The notes beneath the pieces were generated by a model that was given only the letters and a program-made list of their open reading frames with translations, did no database searches and was not told the DNA's origin. Source: a virus. Taken from it: a stretch of 30,477 bases of DNA. Below are positions 6,384-15,555 of the stretch, piece by piece. The position numbers were made by a program, and so were the translations under genes. The stretch spans positions 813 to 31,289 of IMG/VR virus record IMGVR_UViG_3300038825_000241; one strand, 5' to 3'. Positions within the stretch are counted from its first letter, which is position 1. Every line of letters starts with the position of its first letter.

Positions 6384-8164
6384 TATAATCCTCCTTGAAT
6401 GTCCTTACTAGATGGAGGGTTTACAAAACCCTTGTTTCTCATATTGCTAGGAGTGATGCCTACCTTCGGATCGTTAGCCTCTGGTCTAAACCCCTTGCTT
6501 CGTGCTTTTGTAGTGCTGATGGTCTCAGCATTTGGACTCTTAACATCAGGTCTTACTCCGCCTCTACTCATATAGGTTTGGCGTACCCACTTGTGCTTAC
6601 ATCTCGCTCCGCCCTTGTACAACCAGATAGAGTAGGTACTAGCACCATTCACTCCGAATCCTGCGTTCACCGCTTGGTTATCCATCTGTATGATGTCCTC
6701 CTTGCGGTAGACCTTGTTGGCTGTCATCATCTTGCGACAGAACTCACGCTGTGGAGACTTGCTACCATCGTACTTATAGCGCACTAGGAATAGCGTACCC
6801 TCTGCATTCTCTCCATCTTGTTCGCTGTTAGCGTTAGGTCTAGCAGTACCTGTCGAGGCAAAGCCTATCATCTTATCTAGTGCCTCCTCTTGGTCGTAGT
6901 CTACATCACGCTCATCTACCAATTCCCAAGCCTCTAAGTCTACATCTTCGCCTAAAGCGATAAGGTCATCAATAGCCTCATCGTATTCCTTCGGCATATC
7001 CATAGAACAAGCACTCATCTTAATTCCTGTCTCCTGCTCAATGACCTCCGTAGTCTTTGCATTCTCCAAGTCTGTGAACTCGATAGGAGTAAGAGTCTTG
7101 AAGTACAAGTCTAGGGCAATGTTATTAAAGGCTAGGATCTGGTCAAGTGCTGATATGACTTGCTCCTGCTTTGGCTTGATCACGCTGTTATCGAACAGCT
7201 GGAACGCTGTCTTAATCTCATCTGCATTGTTGCCTAGTCCTGTTTGGTCTTTAACACCGAACAACATAGGGCTAGTGATTCTATGACCTACCAATACCTT
7301 CTGCTGACATTCTCTAGATAGGAACTCATACTGATTGTGAGCATCTGACAACTGCACAGGCTCAATAGTCGCTGCGCTATTAGAGTCATCGTTAAACGCT
7401 AGGATGAACTTACCAGCATTGCTAGAGCCACTCCACTTCTGCTTTATCTGTGATTCAATAATATCACGCTCCTCCTCTGGTGGTACTCCGTTGTTGAAGT
7501 TCACAATCATTGAAGGGGCTAGTCCGTTCTTGATATTGTTGATGTGATAGTTTGCTACCTCTCCTTCGAGTTCTGCGTATGGTAACGCTCCCTGATAGTC
7601 TACTGGTGAGTAGTAGTAGCTTCCTGATCGGTAAGGGCGGAAGTATAGTATCTCTACCTTCTCCTCTGCTGCACCATAACCGAAGGCAGGAATACGCTCC
7701 GCTTTCTTTTTAGACTTTACCTCTGCCCAATCGTAGGCATAGTAGTAGGCTTCAATCTCACCTTCCTCGTTACACTTCTCAGCTCGTAGGCACTCGACAG
7801 GCATATGGTACACCTCAACAATCTTGCTCTTGTCTCTGTTGTAGATGACTTGGAACGCTCCGTTCCCTAGCAAGTAGTAGTCATTGATGACCTTCTTGAG
7901 TTCGCTATCCTTGATGAGCTTACGGAGCTGTATATAGCCCTCTGTGTTCTGTGCTGAGTCCGTAGCATCCAACCCTCTACCGAAGATCATATCAATAACT
8001 CCAGAGACTACTGCGTTGTTAGTCGGTGAGCCGTTGTAGCGGTCAATAAGATACTGGAAGTAGTTGTTGTCATCACCATACTCTACCCAACCTAGTCGGC
8101 TGTTCTCTGTGATGCGTGGTGAGGTATAGCTTGACAGCTGTACGAAGTTGATGTTATTCGCCAT
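6383..8164 (-). CDS. Portal protein
   Basis: This 593-residue protein has a portal layout: an N-terminal region with VVSGVIDMIFGRGLD, a core with YYLLGNGAFQVIYNRD and VEVYHMPVECLR, a stem-like segment HINNIKNGLAPSMIVNFNNG, and the helix FLSRECQQKVLVGHRITSPMLFG. It forms the dodecameric DNA channel where terminase and connector dock. The last 130 or so residues are hydrophilic, with FRPEANDPKVG and RNKGF repeats, and are longer than in minimal portals. Here the portal follows the capsid gene instead of preceding it. Confidence 0.85.
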   Translation of the reverse strand: MANNINFVQLSSYTSPRITENSRLGWVEYGDDNNYFQYLIDRYNGSPTNNAVVSGVIDMIFGRGLDATDSAQNTEGYIQLRKLIKDSELKKVINDYYLLGNGAFQVIYNRDKSKIVEVYHMPVECLRAEKCNEEGEIEAYYYAYDWAEVKSKKKAERIPAFGYGAAEEKVEILYFRPYRSGSYYYSPVDYQGALPYAELEGEVANYHINNIKNGLAPSMIVNFNNGVPPEEERDIIESQIKQKWSGSSNAGKFILAFNDDSNSAATIEPVQLSDAHNQYEFLSRECQQKVLVGHRITSPMLFGVKDQTGLGNNADEIKTAFQLFDNSVIKPKQEQVISALDQILAFNNIALDLYFKTLTPIEFTDLENAKTTEVIEQETGIKMSACSMDMPKEYDEAIDDLIALGEDVDLEAWELVDERDVDYDQEEALDKMIGFASTGTARPNANSEQDGENAEGTLFLVRYKYDGSKSPQREFCRKMMTANKVYRKEDIIQMDNQAVNAGFGVNGASTYSIWLYKGGARCKHKWVRQTYMSRGGVRPDVKSPNAETISTTKARSKGFRPEANDPKVGITPSNMRNKGFVNPPSSKDIQGGL

Positions 8165-8510
8165 AAATCTTAAACTCGTTATCCATTGTTTTCTCTGTGG
8201 TCGCTAGTTTTGGTTGGTAGGTAGCTACATCAGATCCTGATGGTATAATATACATACGATCCTGAGAAAGTAGTTTCACCTTTGCAGCCTCCCATATCTT
8301 AACCACATAGAAGCTCTCGCATGACAGCGCAGAGACATCATAGGTAAAGGTAAGCACCTTTCTAAAGTCATCCCAAGTACCAGAGATTGCAGTATCTACT
8401 GCTACCTTTCTTTGATTTTCTGATACTATCTCCATCTCGAAGCTCTCCGTAGTAAAGTCTCGGAGGTACATCTTGATAGTTGCCGTTGTATTTTCTTCTA
8501 CAATAATCAT
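8154..8510 (-). CDS. Hypothetical beta-rich structural protein (118 aa)
   Basis: The protein begins MIIVEENTTATIKMYLRDFT and is composed of short beta strands with few charged helices, like small head-tail joining or tail proteins. It overlaps the portal start by 11 bases. A leader with hairpins, a 14-codon ORF and the GGGTTTTATAATT element precedes it. I do not recognise a family. Confidence 0.6.
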   Translation of the reverse strand: MIIVEENTTATIKMYLRDFTTESFEMEIVSENQRKVAVDTAISGTWDDFRKVLTFTYDVSALSCESFYVVKIWEAAKVKLLSQDRMYIIPSGSDVATYQPKLATTEKTMDNEFKIYGE

Positions 8511-8514
8511 CTAA

Positions 8515-8559
8515 TTATAAAACCCAAAAAGATATATGTGGTATATTTGCACCACTCAT
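8515..8559 (-). promoter_or_regulatory. Structured leader with 14-codon ORF
   Basis: After the terminator at 8582-8614 the leader has a perfect hairpin (GGTAGC/GCTACC, 8567-8581), then TAGAGAGATG opening an ORF of 14 codons that ends four bases before the start at 8510, with GTGGT/ACCAC (8538-8555) inside it and GGGTTTTATAATT (8513-8525) across its end. This may couple or regulate translation of the portal operon. The elements are seen; regulation is inferred. Confidence 0.4.
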
Positions 8560-8581
8560 CTCTCTAGGTAGCGATGCTACC

Positions 8582-8614
8582 AAAAAGAAAAGCCCTTCCT
8601 TTCGGAGGGGCTTT
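8582..8614 (-). terminator. Rho-independent terminator after tail tube gene
   Basis: On the minus strand an 11-base-pair stem with one mismatch (AAAGCCCCTCC against GGAAGGGCTTT) closes a GAAA tetraloop and is followed by TCTTTTT. It would separate the capsid/tail tube transcript from the portal operon. Confidence 0.85.
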
Positions 8615-8637
8615 CTTGATTCTAGTCTATCCAACTA

Positions 8638-9162
8638 TTAGATGTCATTGATAACTGAAGCATCAGCTGTGATAGTTGCATCTACGAAGTTCGCAGGGAT
8701 CTTCTCCTGAGCTGTGAAGGTCAAAGTGTATCCTGATAGATCACCCATTGCAGCACCAGTAGCGATAGAGCCACCGCTTACCTCAGCACCATACTCCAAG
8801 CCCATCAAGAACTTGTTTCCGTTGTTATCTTCTACAATCACATGAGGTCTAGCGTAAGCGAGTAGCTTTAGCTCATTGTGAGTCTGCTTAGAGAGTTTCT
8901 TGAAGGTCAAGTTCAAAGTCTGCTCGAAGAAGGTAGTACCATTCTCACGGCTAGAGTTTACTGCTTGTTCAAAGCTAGAGTTACCCTTTACTTCAAACTT
9001 AAACCAACTAGGAGTTCCTCCGAACGAGTCGATAACATCTGTATCTGTAATATCGTAGGTGATTGCACCTAGCGTATCGAAGTCTGCAAAGTAGACAGCC
9101 GTGATACCACCTACTACATCCTTACAGGGTTCGTTTCTTCCTTTTGTTAATGTACAAGCCAT
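8638..9162 (-). CDS. Putative major tail tube protein
   Basis: This 174-residue protein starts MACTLTKGRNEPCKDVVGGI and is mostly beta: a central LNLTFKKLSKQTHNELKLLA segment and a C-terminal region GYTLTFTAQEKIPANFVD resemble tail tube subunits, whose 'sandwich plus helix' fold includes such a loop-helix. It lies between two strong terminators downstream of the capsid gene, suggesting a separately tuned, abundant product. Assigned from composition, size and place; moderate confidence. Confidence 0.65.
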   Translation of the reverse strand: MACTLTKGRNEPCKDVVGGITAVYFADFDTLGAITYDITDTDVIDSFGGTPSWFKFEVKGNSSFEQAVNSSRENGTTFFEQTLNLTFKKLSKQTHNELKLLAYARPHVIVEDNNGNKFLMGLEYGAEVSGGSIATGAAMGDLSGYTLTFTAQEKIPANFVDATITADASVINDI

Positions 9163-9177
9163 TTGTTTCTATGTATT

Positions 9178-9212
9178 AAAAAAGGGTAGGCAGATTGAAC
9201 CCACCTACCCTT
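9178..9212 (-). terminator. Rho-independent terminator after major capsid gene
   Basis: On the minus strand AAGGGTAGG/CCTACCCTT (9204-9212 with 9182-9190) is followed by a T run. The nine-base stem is strong. It falls 25 bases past the capsid stop codon and just before the tail tube start, so read-through or a new promoter is needed for the tail tube gene. Confidence 0.85.
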
Positions 9213-9236
9213 CTATGGTTATTATCTACCTACTGA

Positions 9237-10163
9237 TTAGGTGTAGTAAACTACATCTGCACCGATACCGATTTGACAACCAGCAGCCATACGCATAATC
9301 ACGCGTACATTTTTGCTGCCGTCCAAATCGCTCATGTCAAGCAATTTTACTTCTTGCCAGTCCGCCAACAATGAAGTACCGAAGAACAAGTTAGACTTCT
9401 GAGCAGCGATCATATCGTTTGTCGGCAAACCAGAAGCTACGAACAACTTAACACCATCGAAAGCCAAATCGCCTCCGTTGTACCAAGTAGTACCAGCATT
9501 GTTCACACCATTTCCGCCCAAGCCGTTAGCACCGAAGCCACCCAAAGCACGAACATAAGAACGAGCGATGTGCTGAGATACATAGATGTATAGATCCTCT
9601 TTGCCGTACAATGCAGCAGGGATAGCATCTACTACCTTACCCAACTCTGTGATAACATTCGCAGCTGTGATAGTAGTACCTACTACATCAATTACATCAG
9701 CGTTAGCAGCAGCCAAAGTAGTGAAGCCATCGAACTCACCAACAGAAGCAGAGCTTCCTTGCCAGATGTTTGATTCGTTCTTAGCTGCTACTTTAGAAGC
9801 AACATATCCGATCAAGTAATCAGCGAATGAAGCAGGTAAGCTATCGAAGGCAGAGTAGCCCATCTCAATCGCCATCCAGTCATCTTCAAAGTCTGACTTA
9901 CACAATTCTAGGTTCACTTGTAGTTGCTTAACCTCCAATACGCTCTCTGCGAGAGTCAATGTTGAAGTGTCAGAGAAATCACAAGTAGCGTCCTTAGTGA
10001 TAGCATCAAGGTTGATAGTCTTTAGGACTTCCTTGAATTTCACATTAGGTTTGATAGTAACACCGCCACCTTCAATAGTGTCGGCACTCAACAATGCAGC
10101 AGAAACAAATTTTCCTGCATACTGACCTGCATAGGTGGTCGTTACGGAAGTGGTTGTAGCCAT
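9237..10163 (-). CDS. Major capsid protein
   Basis: This 308-residue protein follows the protease and scaffold genes, the usual head order. It has an Ala/Thr-rich N-terminus, LELCKSDFEDDWMAIEMGYS, a helix ADYLIGYVASKVAAKNESNIWQG, and DLYIYVSQHIARSYVRAL, followed by a Gly/Asn-rich loop. These fit HK97-fold capsid proteins of Bacteroidota phages. It shows a codon pattern different from its neighbours, as expected for a highly expressed gene, and is closed by a strong terminator. Confidence 0.85.
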   Translation of the reverse strand: MATTTSVTTTYAGQYAGKFVSAALLSADTIEGGGVTIKPNVKFKEVLKTINLDAITKDATCDFSDTSTLTLAESVLEVKQLQVNLELCKSDFEDDWMAIEMGYSAFDSLPASFADYLIGYVASKVAAKNESNIWQGSSASVGEFDGFTTLAAANADVIDVVGTTITAANVITELGKVVDAIPAALYGKEDLYIYVSQHIARSYVRALGGFGANGLGGNGVNNAGTTWYNGGDLAFDGVKLFVASGLPTNDMIAAQKSNLFFGTSLLADWQEVKLLDMSDLDGSKNVRVIMRMAAGCQIGIGADVVYYT

Positions 10164-10181
10164 TTTTCTTCTTTATTAAAA

Positions 10182-10787
10182 TTAGGATAATTTACTAAAT
10201 ACACGCCCCAAAGTGCTTTGAGGTGCTTTCTTTTCCAAGCGGTTAAACTCGGCTTTCTTTTCAACAGGAGCAGCAGCGACCTTCTTAGCAGCAGGAGCTT
10301 CATCAATGCTCATCTCTACTTTTTCTTCTACGCTCATTTCTTCTTGAGGCATCATACCAGCGATCATCTCTTTGATCTCACCGATAGCAGACTCAAACTC
10401 CTCTTTGGTTACATAGTTCATCTCTACTTCTTCCTCAGCCATCTCTTGCTCGACAACTTCTTCTTCAGCAGATTGCTCTACCTCTACTTCTTCTTGCGCT
10501 TCAGCTCCTGCCTCACGAATCTCAGCGATAACACCTTCTTCTACGATAACCAATACACGACCATCTTCTAGTTCGTGTTCGCCAACAGGTGCTGCTACCT
10601 TCTCCTCATCTTCCCCTACGAGGAAAACATTTTGACCAGCCTCGAAAGACTCGGCTTCCAATAGGACACCATTTGCTAGGCGCATATTCGCCATCTCAAC
10701 TTTTACTTCTTCCTGTACTTCAGGAGTAGCTTCTTCACTAGGAGTGAGAGCCATTTCAATCTTCTTGAATACTTCTTGTAGATTCAT
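10182..10787 (-). CDS. Putative scaffolding protein, acidic
   Basis: The 201-residue product is extremely rich in Glu (runs such as EEEVVEQEMAEEEVEM) and ends in a basic tail (LGRVFSKLS). Highly charged helical proteins with a basic C-terminus between protease and capsid genes are typical head scaffolds, whose C-terminus docks on the capsid protein. An alternative is a capsid decoration protein. Residues 30-85 look beta-like and may be a small domain. Assigned from context. Confidence 0.65.
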   Translation of the reverse strand: MNLQEVFKKIEMALTPSEEATPEVQEEVKVEMANMRLANGVLLEAESFEAGQNVFLVGEDEEKVAAPVGEHELEDGRVLVIVEEGVIAEIREAGAEAQEEVEVEQSAEEEVVEQEMAEEEVEMNYVTKEEFESAIGEIKEMIAGMMPQEEMSVEEKVEMSIDEAPAAKKVAAAPVEKKAEFNRLEKKAPQSTLGRVFSKLS

Positions 10788-10840
10788 TTTCTTGAACTTT
10801 GTTAATTAAACAACTATTTATTATGATTTTGGGTTATTTT

Positions 10841-11797
10841 CTAAAGCTGATCTAGTTCCTTCAACTTGCTCTCCGCCCATCTCTTAGCAGATAAACCACC
10901 CCACAGCAAATAAGAGATATAACCACAAGATGTGGTATCCCCTTCATCGTAATACTCCTGCGCTCTACTTAGGTAGCTGTACATACGCTTGATAGTATCA
11001 ACTGATACTGGTTGCTTCTGGGCTAGTTGTTGCGCTCGTATCTTACCCACTTGAGTAGCGCACTTGTTGCCTTGCTTCTCGTTAAGCTCGATGCCTCGCT
11101 TTGCATTGTTAGATACTGAATCAGGATAGTCTCGGTATGATTCCAATTCGAGCTTCTTACCATTCTTGTATCTCTTGTCGTTCTTTATTACGCCTTTGGC
11201 TAGTCCCAATAGATAAAGTGATAGGAGGTGTTCTGCTTCTGCTGATTCGATTGCTGATAGCTCTGTATTGACTTCAATAGCCGACTCTCGCTGCATAAAC
11301 CATCCCTCGATGCTGAACCCTTTGACCTTACCTTCTTTGACATAGCCTTCCCATATTTCATCGTTATTGACCTTCATACTCACCATCCAAGTACCTACTG
11401 GATGCTCTAAGCCATAGGCTCTAGACTTGTCCTTCTCTGAATCCTCAATGATCCAGCTCTCAACAAGCGACAAGCCCTCTAGCTTCACTTCGTGTTCGTA
11501 GGTAGCGTTGTTCTGCTTTCCGTTCATAAGGTACAACTCCGATGCTCTGCGGATAGTCTCCTTAGTGAAGAATACATAGTATTCCTCATCACCATCTACT
11601 CGATAGATAGGCTTGTCAGGGATCATAGCTGCGCCCATAAGGATACGCTTCTCCTTGTCCACCTCTTTGAACTCTACTCTCTGCTGTTTGCTTAAGGTGA
11701 TAAAGTCCTCCTCTATGGCTGGGTGTTCTACGATGCTGATAGCATCTATGCCGTGTAGGAGTTTCTCCTCATCTAAGACTAACTCAAAAAACTTCAT
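10841..11797 (-). CDS. Prohead protease, XkdF-like, with C-terminal domain
   Basis: The N-terminal 190 residues match the XkdF-type capsid maturation protease: EKRILMGAAMIPDKPIYR, EHEVKLEGLSLVESWIIED and GYVKEGKVKGFSIEGWF. The His in YEHEV and the Ser in GFSIEG are candidate catalytic residues. The C-terminal 110 residues (SNNAKRGIELNEKQGNKCAT, then a helical domain with RMYSYLSRAQEYYDEGDTTS) form a second domain often fused to such proteases. It sits directly upstream of the scaffold, as expected. Confidence 0.8.
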   Translation of the reverse strand: MKFFELVLDEEKLLHGIDAISIVEHPAIEEDFITLSKQQRVEFKEVDKEKRILMGAAMIPDKPIYRVDGDEEYYVFFTKETIRRASELYLMNGKQNNATYEHEVKLEGLSLVESWIIEDSEKDKSRAYGLEHPVGTWMVSMKVNNDEIWEGYVKEGKVKGFSIEGWFMQRESAIEVNTELSAIESAEAEHLLSLYLLGLAKGVIKNDKRYKNGKKLELESYRDYPDSVSNNAKRGIELNEKQGNKCATQVGKIRAQQLAQKQPVSVDTIKRMYSYLSRAQEYYDEGDTTSCGYISYLLWGGLSAKRWAESKLKELDQL

Positions 11798-11798
11798 A

Positions 11799-13421
11799 TT
11801 ATCCGAATGTTGCTGTTTCTTCTATCTTTCTATCTAGCTTCTGCGTAGACTGAATGTCTTGGTTTACCACATACGCTCTCATAGGTTGCCCTTGTAGGCT
11901 CTGTGCTATCTGGTTGCCTAAGTTAGCTCCTGATGTATCAAAGCCGATGTTAGCGTTCAAACCTTGCGGTCTAGGGATATTTGCCGTAGGGCGGCTGTAT
12001 GTAGCTCCACCACCACCTCCTACTTGTCTGCCTCCTACGCTTACGCTTGAGGTACTTGTGCTAGGAATGTCAGTAGCGTAGATCTGTCTCACACTAGCGA
12101 TACCACTAGCTACTACACCTGCTGCTGCTACCGCACCGAAGATACCCCCTTGTGCTAGGGCTTTAGTAGCCCCTGTATAAGTGTTGATAATAGCCTCTGC
12201 TGCGCTGATGGCTTTACCTGCTGCGGCACTCTCTCCTGCTAACTGACCTAGACCATTCAAAGCACCAGCAACTATCTCTAGTTCTGCTAACTTCTGGTCT
12301 CTAGTTTTCTTAGCAGAGTCCGCTTCTATCTTCTCTCTGACACTCGCATACTGCTGGTCTATTGCTGCCATATTGTTGCGGAGCATCTGGTGCATCTGCA
12401 ACTCATTGTCTACGGCTAGTTTCTTGCTGTCTACTGCTTTGGTGTTTAGCTCTATGATAGCACTCTCCTCATCACGAATGGCTTGAGCTGCATCTCGTAC
12501 TTGTTTGTTTAAGGTGTTGTAGGTAGCTACCAATTCCTTGAGGCGTGTATCACGCTGTGCTTGTAGTTCAATCACACGAGCATTCGCTTCCGCTTCTGCT
12601 TGTAGATCCTCTCTAGTAGATTCTCCTAGTGCGTTCTGCTCTTTGAGGATTCTTGCTCTCTCCTCTGCGATGGCTATTTCCTCATCTGCTAGTTGCTTCT
12701 CTAAGTCCATAGCCTCCTTCAAGACTGCTGCCCTTTGTTGTAGACTTTTAGTTTCATCTGCCGCAATTAATTTAAATGCTTCGATGTCAGCAAGTCTCTT
12801 TGCTCTAGTCTCTATCATTTGTATCTCGCGATCCTGTAAGGCTTGGAAGTCTTTTTCTAGTTGTACGGCAGCTGCTGACTCTGCTCGTATCTCCTCACCT
12901 AATCCTTTGAATGAACCCTTGAGCATATCCACTCCTTCGCTGAAGTCTCCAGATAGTATCTTCAATAGACCACCACCAAAAGTAGATAGCCTATCAACAA
13001 GAACGCTGATGGTACTGCCGATTGCTGCAAATGCTACTTTAAGTTTATCTGCACCTTTCTGACTTTGCGTGAAGTAGGTTACTAGAGAACCAAGAGCAAG
13101 TACCAATAATCCAATACCAGTAGAAGCAATAGCTACTTTAAGAGTCTTGAATGTAGCGACACTCCGTATTCTAAATGTCTTAAGATTTTTTATACCATCA
13201 ACAATACCCTTACCAATGCCTTTCAAGGCATCTGTACCTTTCTTAAGACCTGTGATAAAACCACCTGTAAATTTATCGGCTGCGCCTTCAAGGTCAGACA
13301 TTGTCTGATTGGTTTTCTTAGCTTCCTTGTTAGTGCCTTCAATAGCATCAGTCAGCTTGTCTACATTCTTAGTAGCTTGACCAGTCTTTACATTGATTTC
13401 TATTTCCCTTTGCTCAGCCAT
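11799..13421 (-). CDS. Tail tape measure protein
   Basis: This 540-residue protein has an N-terminal helix-forming region (NVKTGQATKNVDKLTDAIEG), a hydrophobic segment at about residues 90-115 (IASTGIGLLVLALGSLVTYF), and a long coiled coil (about 170-380), followed by a Gly/Ala-rich hydrophobic part and a Gly/Ser linker. This layout is typical of tape measure proteins, which fix tail length and pass through the cell envelope during DNA entry. It is short, so the tail should be short too. It precedes the head genes here. Confidence 0.85.
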   Translation of the reverse strand: MAEQREIEINVKTGQATKNVDKLTDAIEGTNKEAKKTNQTMSDLEGAADKFTGGFITGLKKGTDALKGIGKGIVDGIKNLKTFRIRSVATFKTLKVAIASTGIGLLVLALGSLVTYFTQSQKGADKLKVAFAAIGSTISVLVDRLSTFGGGLLKILSGDFSEGVDMLKGSFKGLGEEIRAESAAAVQLEKDFQALQDREIQMIETRAKRLADIEAFKLIAADETKSLQQRAAVLKEAMDLEKQLADEEIAIAEERARILKEQNALGESTREDLQAEAEANARVIELQAQRDTRLKELVATYNTLNKQVRDAAQAIRDEESAIIELNTKAVDSKKLAVDNELQMHQMLRNNMAAIDQQYASVREKIEADSAKKTRDQKLAELEIVAGALNGLGQLAGESAAAGKAISAAEAIINTYTGATKALAQGGIFGAVAAAGVVASGIASVRQIYATDIPSTSTSSVSVGGRQVGGGGGATYSRPTANIPRPQGLNANIGFDTSGANLGNQIAQSLQGQPMRAYVVNQDIQSTQKLDRKIEETATFG

Positions 13422-13543
13422 TTGATTTGCTCTTTAGCTTCCTTCCAAGTTGTTACCATCTTGTGCTTTCCCTTTGCTATCTGTACCTCCTCTGTGAGGT
13501 GGTCTGCGTATGGAAGTTGCTCAATTATAAAACCCAAGTCCAT
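13400..13543 (-). CDS. Tiny protein (47 aa) upstream of tape measure
   Basis: The ORF starts MDLGFIIEQLPYADHLTEEV and runs 22 bases into the tape measure gene; its ATG overlaps the stop of the upstream tail gene by one base. Codons 4-7 (GFII) are the recurrent GGGTTTTATAATT element. Its place directly before the tape measure gene is where tail chaperones usually sit, but it is much too short to assign. Confidence 0.5.
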   Translation of the reverse strand: MDLGFIIEQLPYADHLTEEVQIAKGKHKMVTTWKEAKEQIKWLSKGK

Positions 13544-15555
13544 TATACATCGTTTAGAAGTTCGAGTCTTGCTTCCCTCGTTCTGAGGTTCAAGTTCACC
13601 TCGTTAATGATATACCGCTTACCAGCAATCACCAACTTATCATTCATCTTCAATCGGTAGATGGTACTCATAGGAAGGATAGCCTTGTAGCTATATACCC
13701 TCCTGCTTGATGAGTATAGGTCTGTGATATAGTCCTCCCAAAACTCTCCGTAAAGCGTTTCATTGAACGCCTGTTCGTGGTACGGATCTATCTCTAGCCC
13801 GAAGGTGAGCATCTGTGTTACATTATCCGCTACTTGGTTATCTACATTGGCGATGAACATACAATCGTTCATAGGATCTGCTGGGCTAGGTGTTAGCCCT
13901 GTCTCATCTAGGAAGCCGATAGGCGTACTGCTAATGTCTAGGATGCCGTTAGAGTAGAAGATGATAGGCGCACCGATATACGGCTCTAGGTCTTTGTCTA
14001 TGGACTTGCCTACTAGGAAGTCTACGCTATTTCCTGTGTTAGCATCTACTAGCTTGTCAAAGCGTAGTAGCTCAAAGCTAGTCTGGTTGGTAAGCTCTCC
14101 TCCATCGAAGGTGAAGTCGGCTCTTAGGTCTCCATATCCTACCCCTCCGTTTTGTAGTCTATGCTGTCGCATAGCGATACTATCAGCCAACTGATGCTCT
14201 AGCTTGAGCCTTCTGTATAGCTCTGGCTTACGCACTTGATGGCTAGAGATGTCTGTGTAATCTGTGATGTCGTATGTTGATCCTGCGGCATACCAATCAT
14301 CTAGAGGCTCGATAGTGAACTGCGTAGCACTCGTAGACTCAATAGTAAGGTTGAACATCTTAACAAGCCCTGTGATGAACTCACTAACCTTCTGCTCAGG
14401 CATCTGGTCTGCTATGATAACATCGTTATCAAAAATCAAGGCAGTACCCCCTGTACTAGCCGTACCTACCACCGCAGTAGGAAAGGTCGTTCTAAAGAAC
14501 TCCACATTGGTAAGATACAAGTTGAAGGATGCACCTGCTGAACCTTGTGCTGGTCCATACTTGATAATGACACTATCGTTTAGCTTCAAGCCATTCAAGG
14601 GGATAAGTTCACCAGATACGGATGTGGTGTAGTTACGCACAGCTGCCTGTACTCCATTCACATAGACATACACCGCAGCATCTCCACCTGTTAGCGTTAC
14701 ATCATAGGTAAGGTCTACATTGAGTGTACCTGCTCCTACCTTCCATCCTGCACCATCTACTGCTAATGCCCCAGAACCTGTATGGTAATCAAACCATCTA
14801 ACATTACTAGGATTCCAGCCGTTATCCTGATCCTTGAACATATACCCCTCTCTACGATGACACCACATATAGAGGTTGGTGAACTTGCTAGAGGCAAAGA
14901 AGGTGCTGTTGAAGGTGATACCATACTTGGCTTCTATCGCATCAACAAGTGCTGCTAGTTTGATGGCTGGTTTAAGAGAGTAGTAATGAACTCCGTGATC
15001 ATCATTCGTCGTGTGGTAGGCTATATCATTATCTTGATGACTAGCACTACTGCTGTCGTAAAACCACGCCTCCTTCGGAGAGATGAGAGGGTAGATGATA
15101 TTCCCACTACTGAGTCCTGCCTCTGCTCCTGTGCGTACATTCGCTCCTGTGTAGTTGTGATCATATGCTGATAGGTCGAGGTCAGTAAGCTCATCCTCAC
15201 CGAACAAGTCCTTTAAGTTTACCCCTGCTGAGAAGAACACTATCTCGTAGCTACTCGCTATCCCATTCTTGAGGTTCACAGATAACAGCTCTATGCTCCC
15301 TTCTCTAAACGGCTCTTTATCCAATAGGATAGTAGCAGACTTTCTTAGAGAGGCATCAAAGCCTCCTGATATGTCAGCATTGTAGTAGTGCTTGAATACA
15401 GCGTTATTCGTTCTCGATGCTGGTACGCTAAAGTTTTGAGTGTAGTCTGCAAATAGCTTACTGATGTCCTTGATGTTTTGGACACTCAGCTTGATATTGA
15501 CATCCTCATCCTTGAACAAGTCAAGGCGTTCGCTACCTATGTATATCTCTATCAT
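13543..15555 (-). CDS. Tail structural protein, putative tail hub/baseplate (670 aa)
   Basis: The N-terminal 120 residues (IEIYIGSERLDLFKDEDVNI, SVQNIKDISKLFADYTQNFS) form a pattern I know from large tail proteins in Bacteroidota phages. The middle is beta-rich with Gly/Tyr segments that may be carbohydrate-binding, and the C-terminus (LNLRTREARLELLNDV) resembles the end of distal tail/hub proteins. It overlaps the 435-residue gene by four bases. A tail-tip role is inferred from size and location. Confidence 0.6.
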   Translation of the reverse strand: MIEIYIGSERLDLFKDEDVNIKLSVQNIKDISKLFADYTQNFSVPASRTNNAVFKHYYNADISGGFDASLRKSATILLDKEPFREGSIELLSVNLKNGIASSYEIVFFSAGVNLKDLFGEDELTDLDLSAYDHNYTGANVRTGAEAGLSSGNIIYPLISPKEAWFYDSSSASHQDNDIAYHTTNDDHGVHYYSLKPAIKLAALVDAIEAKYGITFNSTFFASSKFTNLYMWCHRREGYMFKDQDNGWNPSNVRWFDYHTGSGALAVDGAGWKVGAGTLNVDLTYDVTLTGGDAAVYVYVNGVQAAVRNYTTSVSGELIPLNGLKLNDSVIIKYGPAQGSAGASFNLYLTNVEFFRTTFPTAVVGTASTGGTALIFDNDVIIADQMPEQKVSEFITGLVKMFNLTIESTSATQFTIEPLDDWYAAGSTYDITDYTDISSHQVRKPELYRRLKLEHQLADSIAMRQHRLQNGGVGYGDLRADFTFDGGELTNQTSFELLRFDKLVDANTGNSVDFLVGKSIDKDLEPYIGAPIIFYSNGILDISSTPIGFLDETGLTPSPADPMNDCMFIANVDNQVADNVTQMLTFGLEIDPYHEQAFNETLYGEFWEDYITDLYSSSRRVYSYKAILPMSTIYRLKMNDKLVIAGKRYIINEVNLNLRTREARLELLNDV

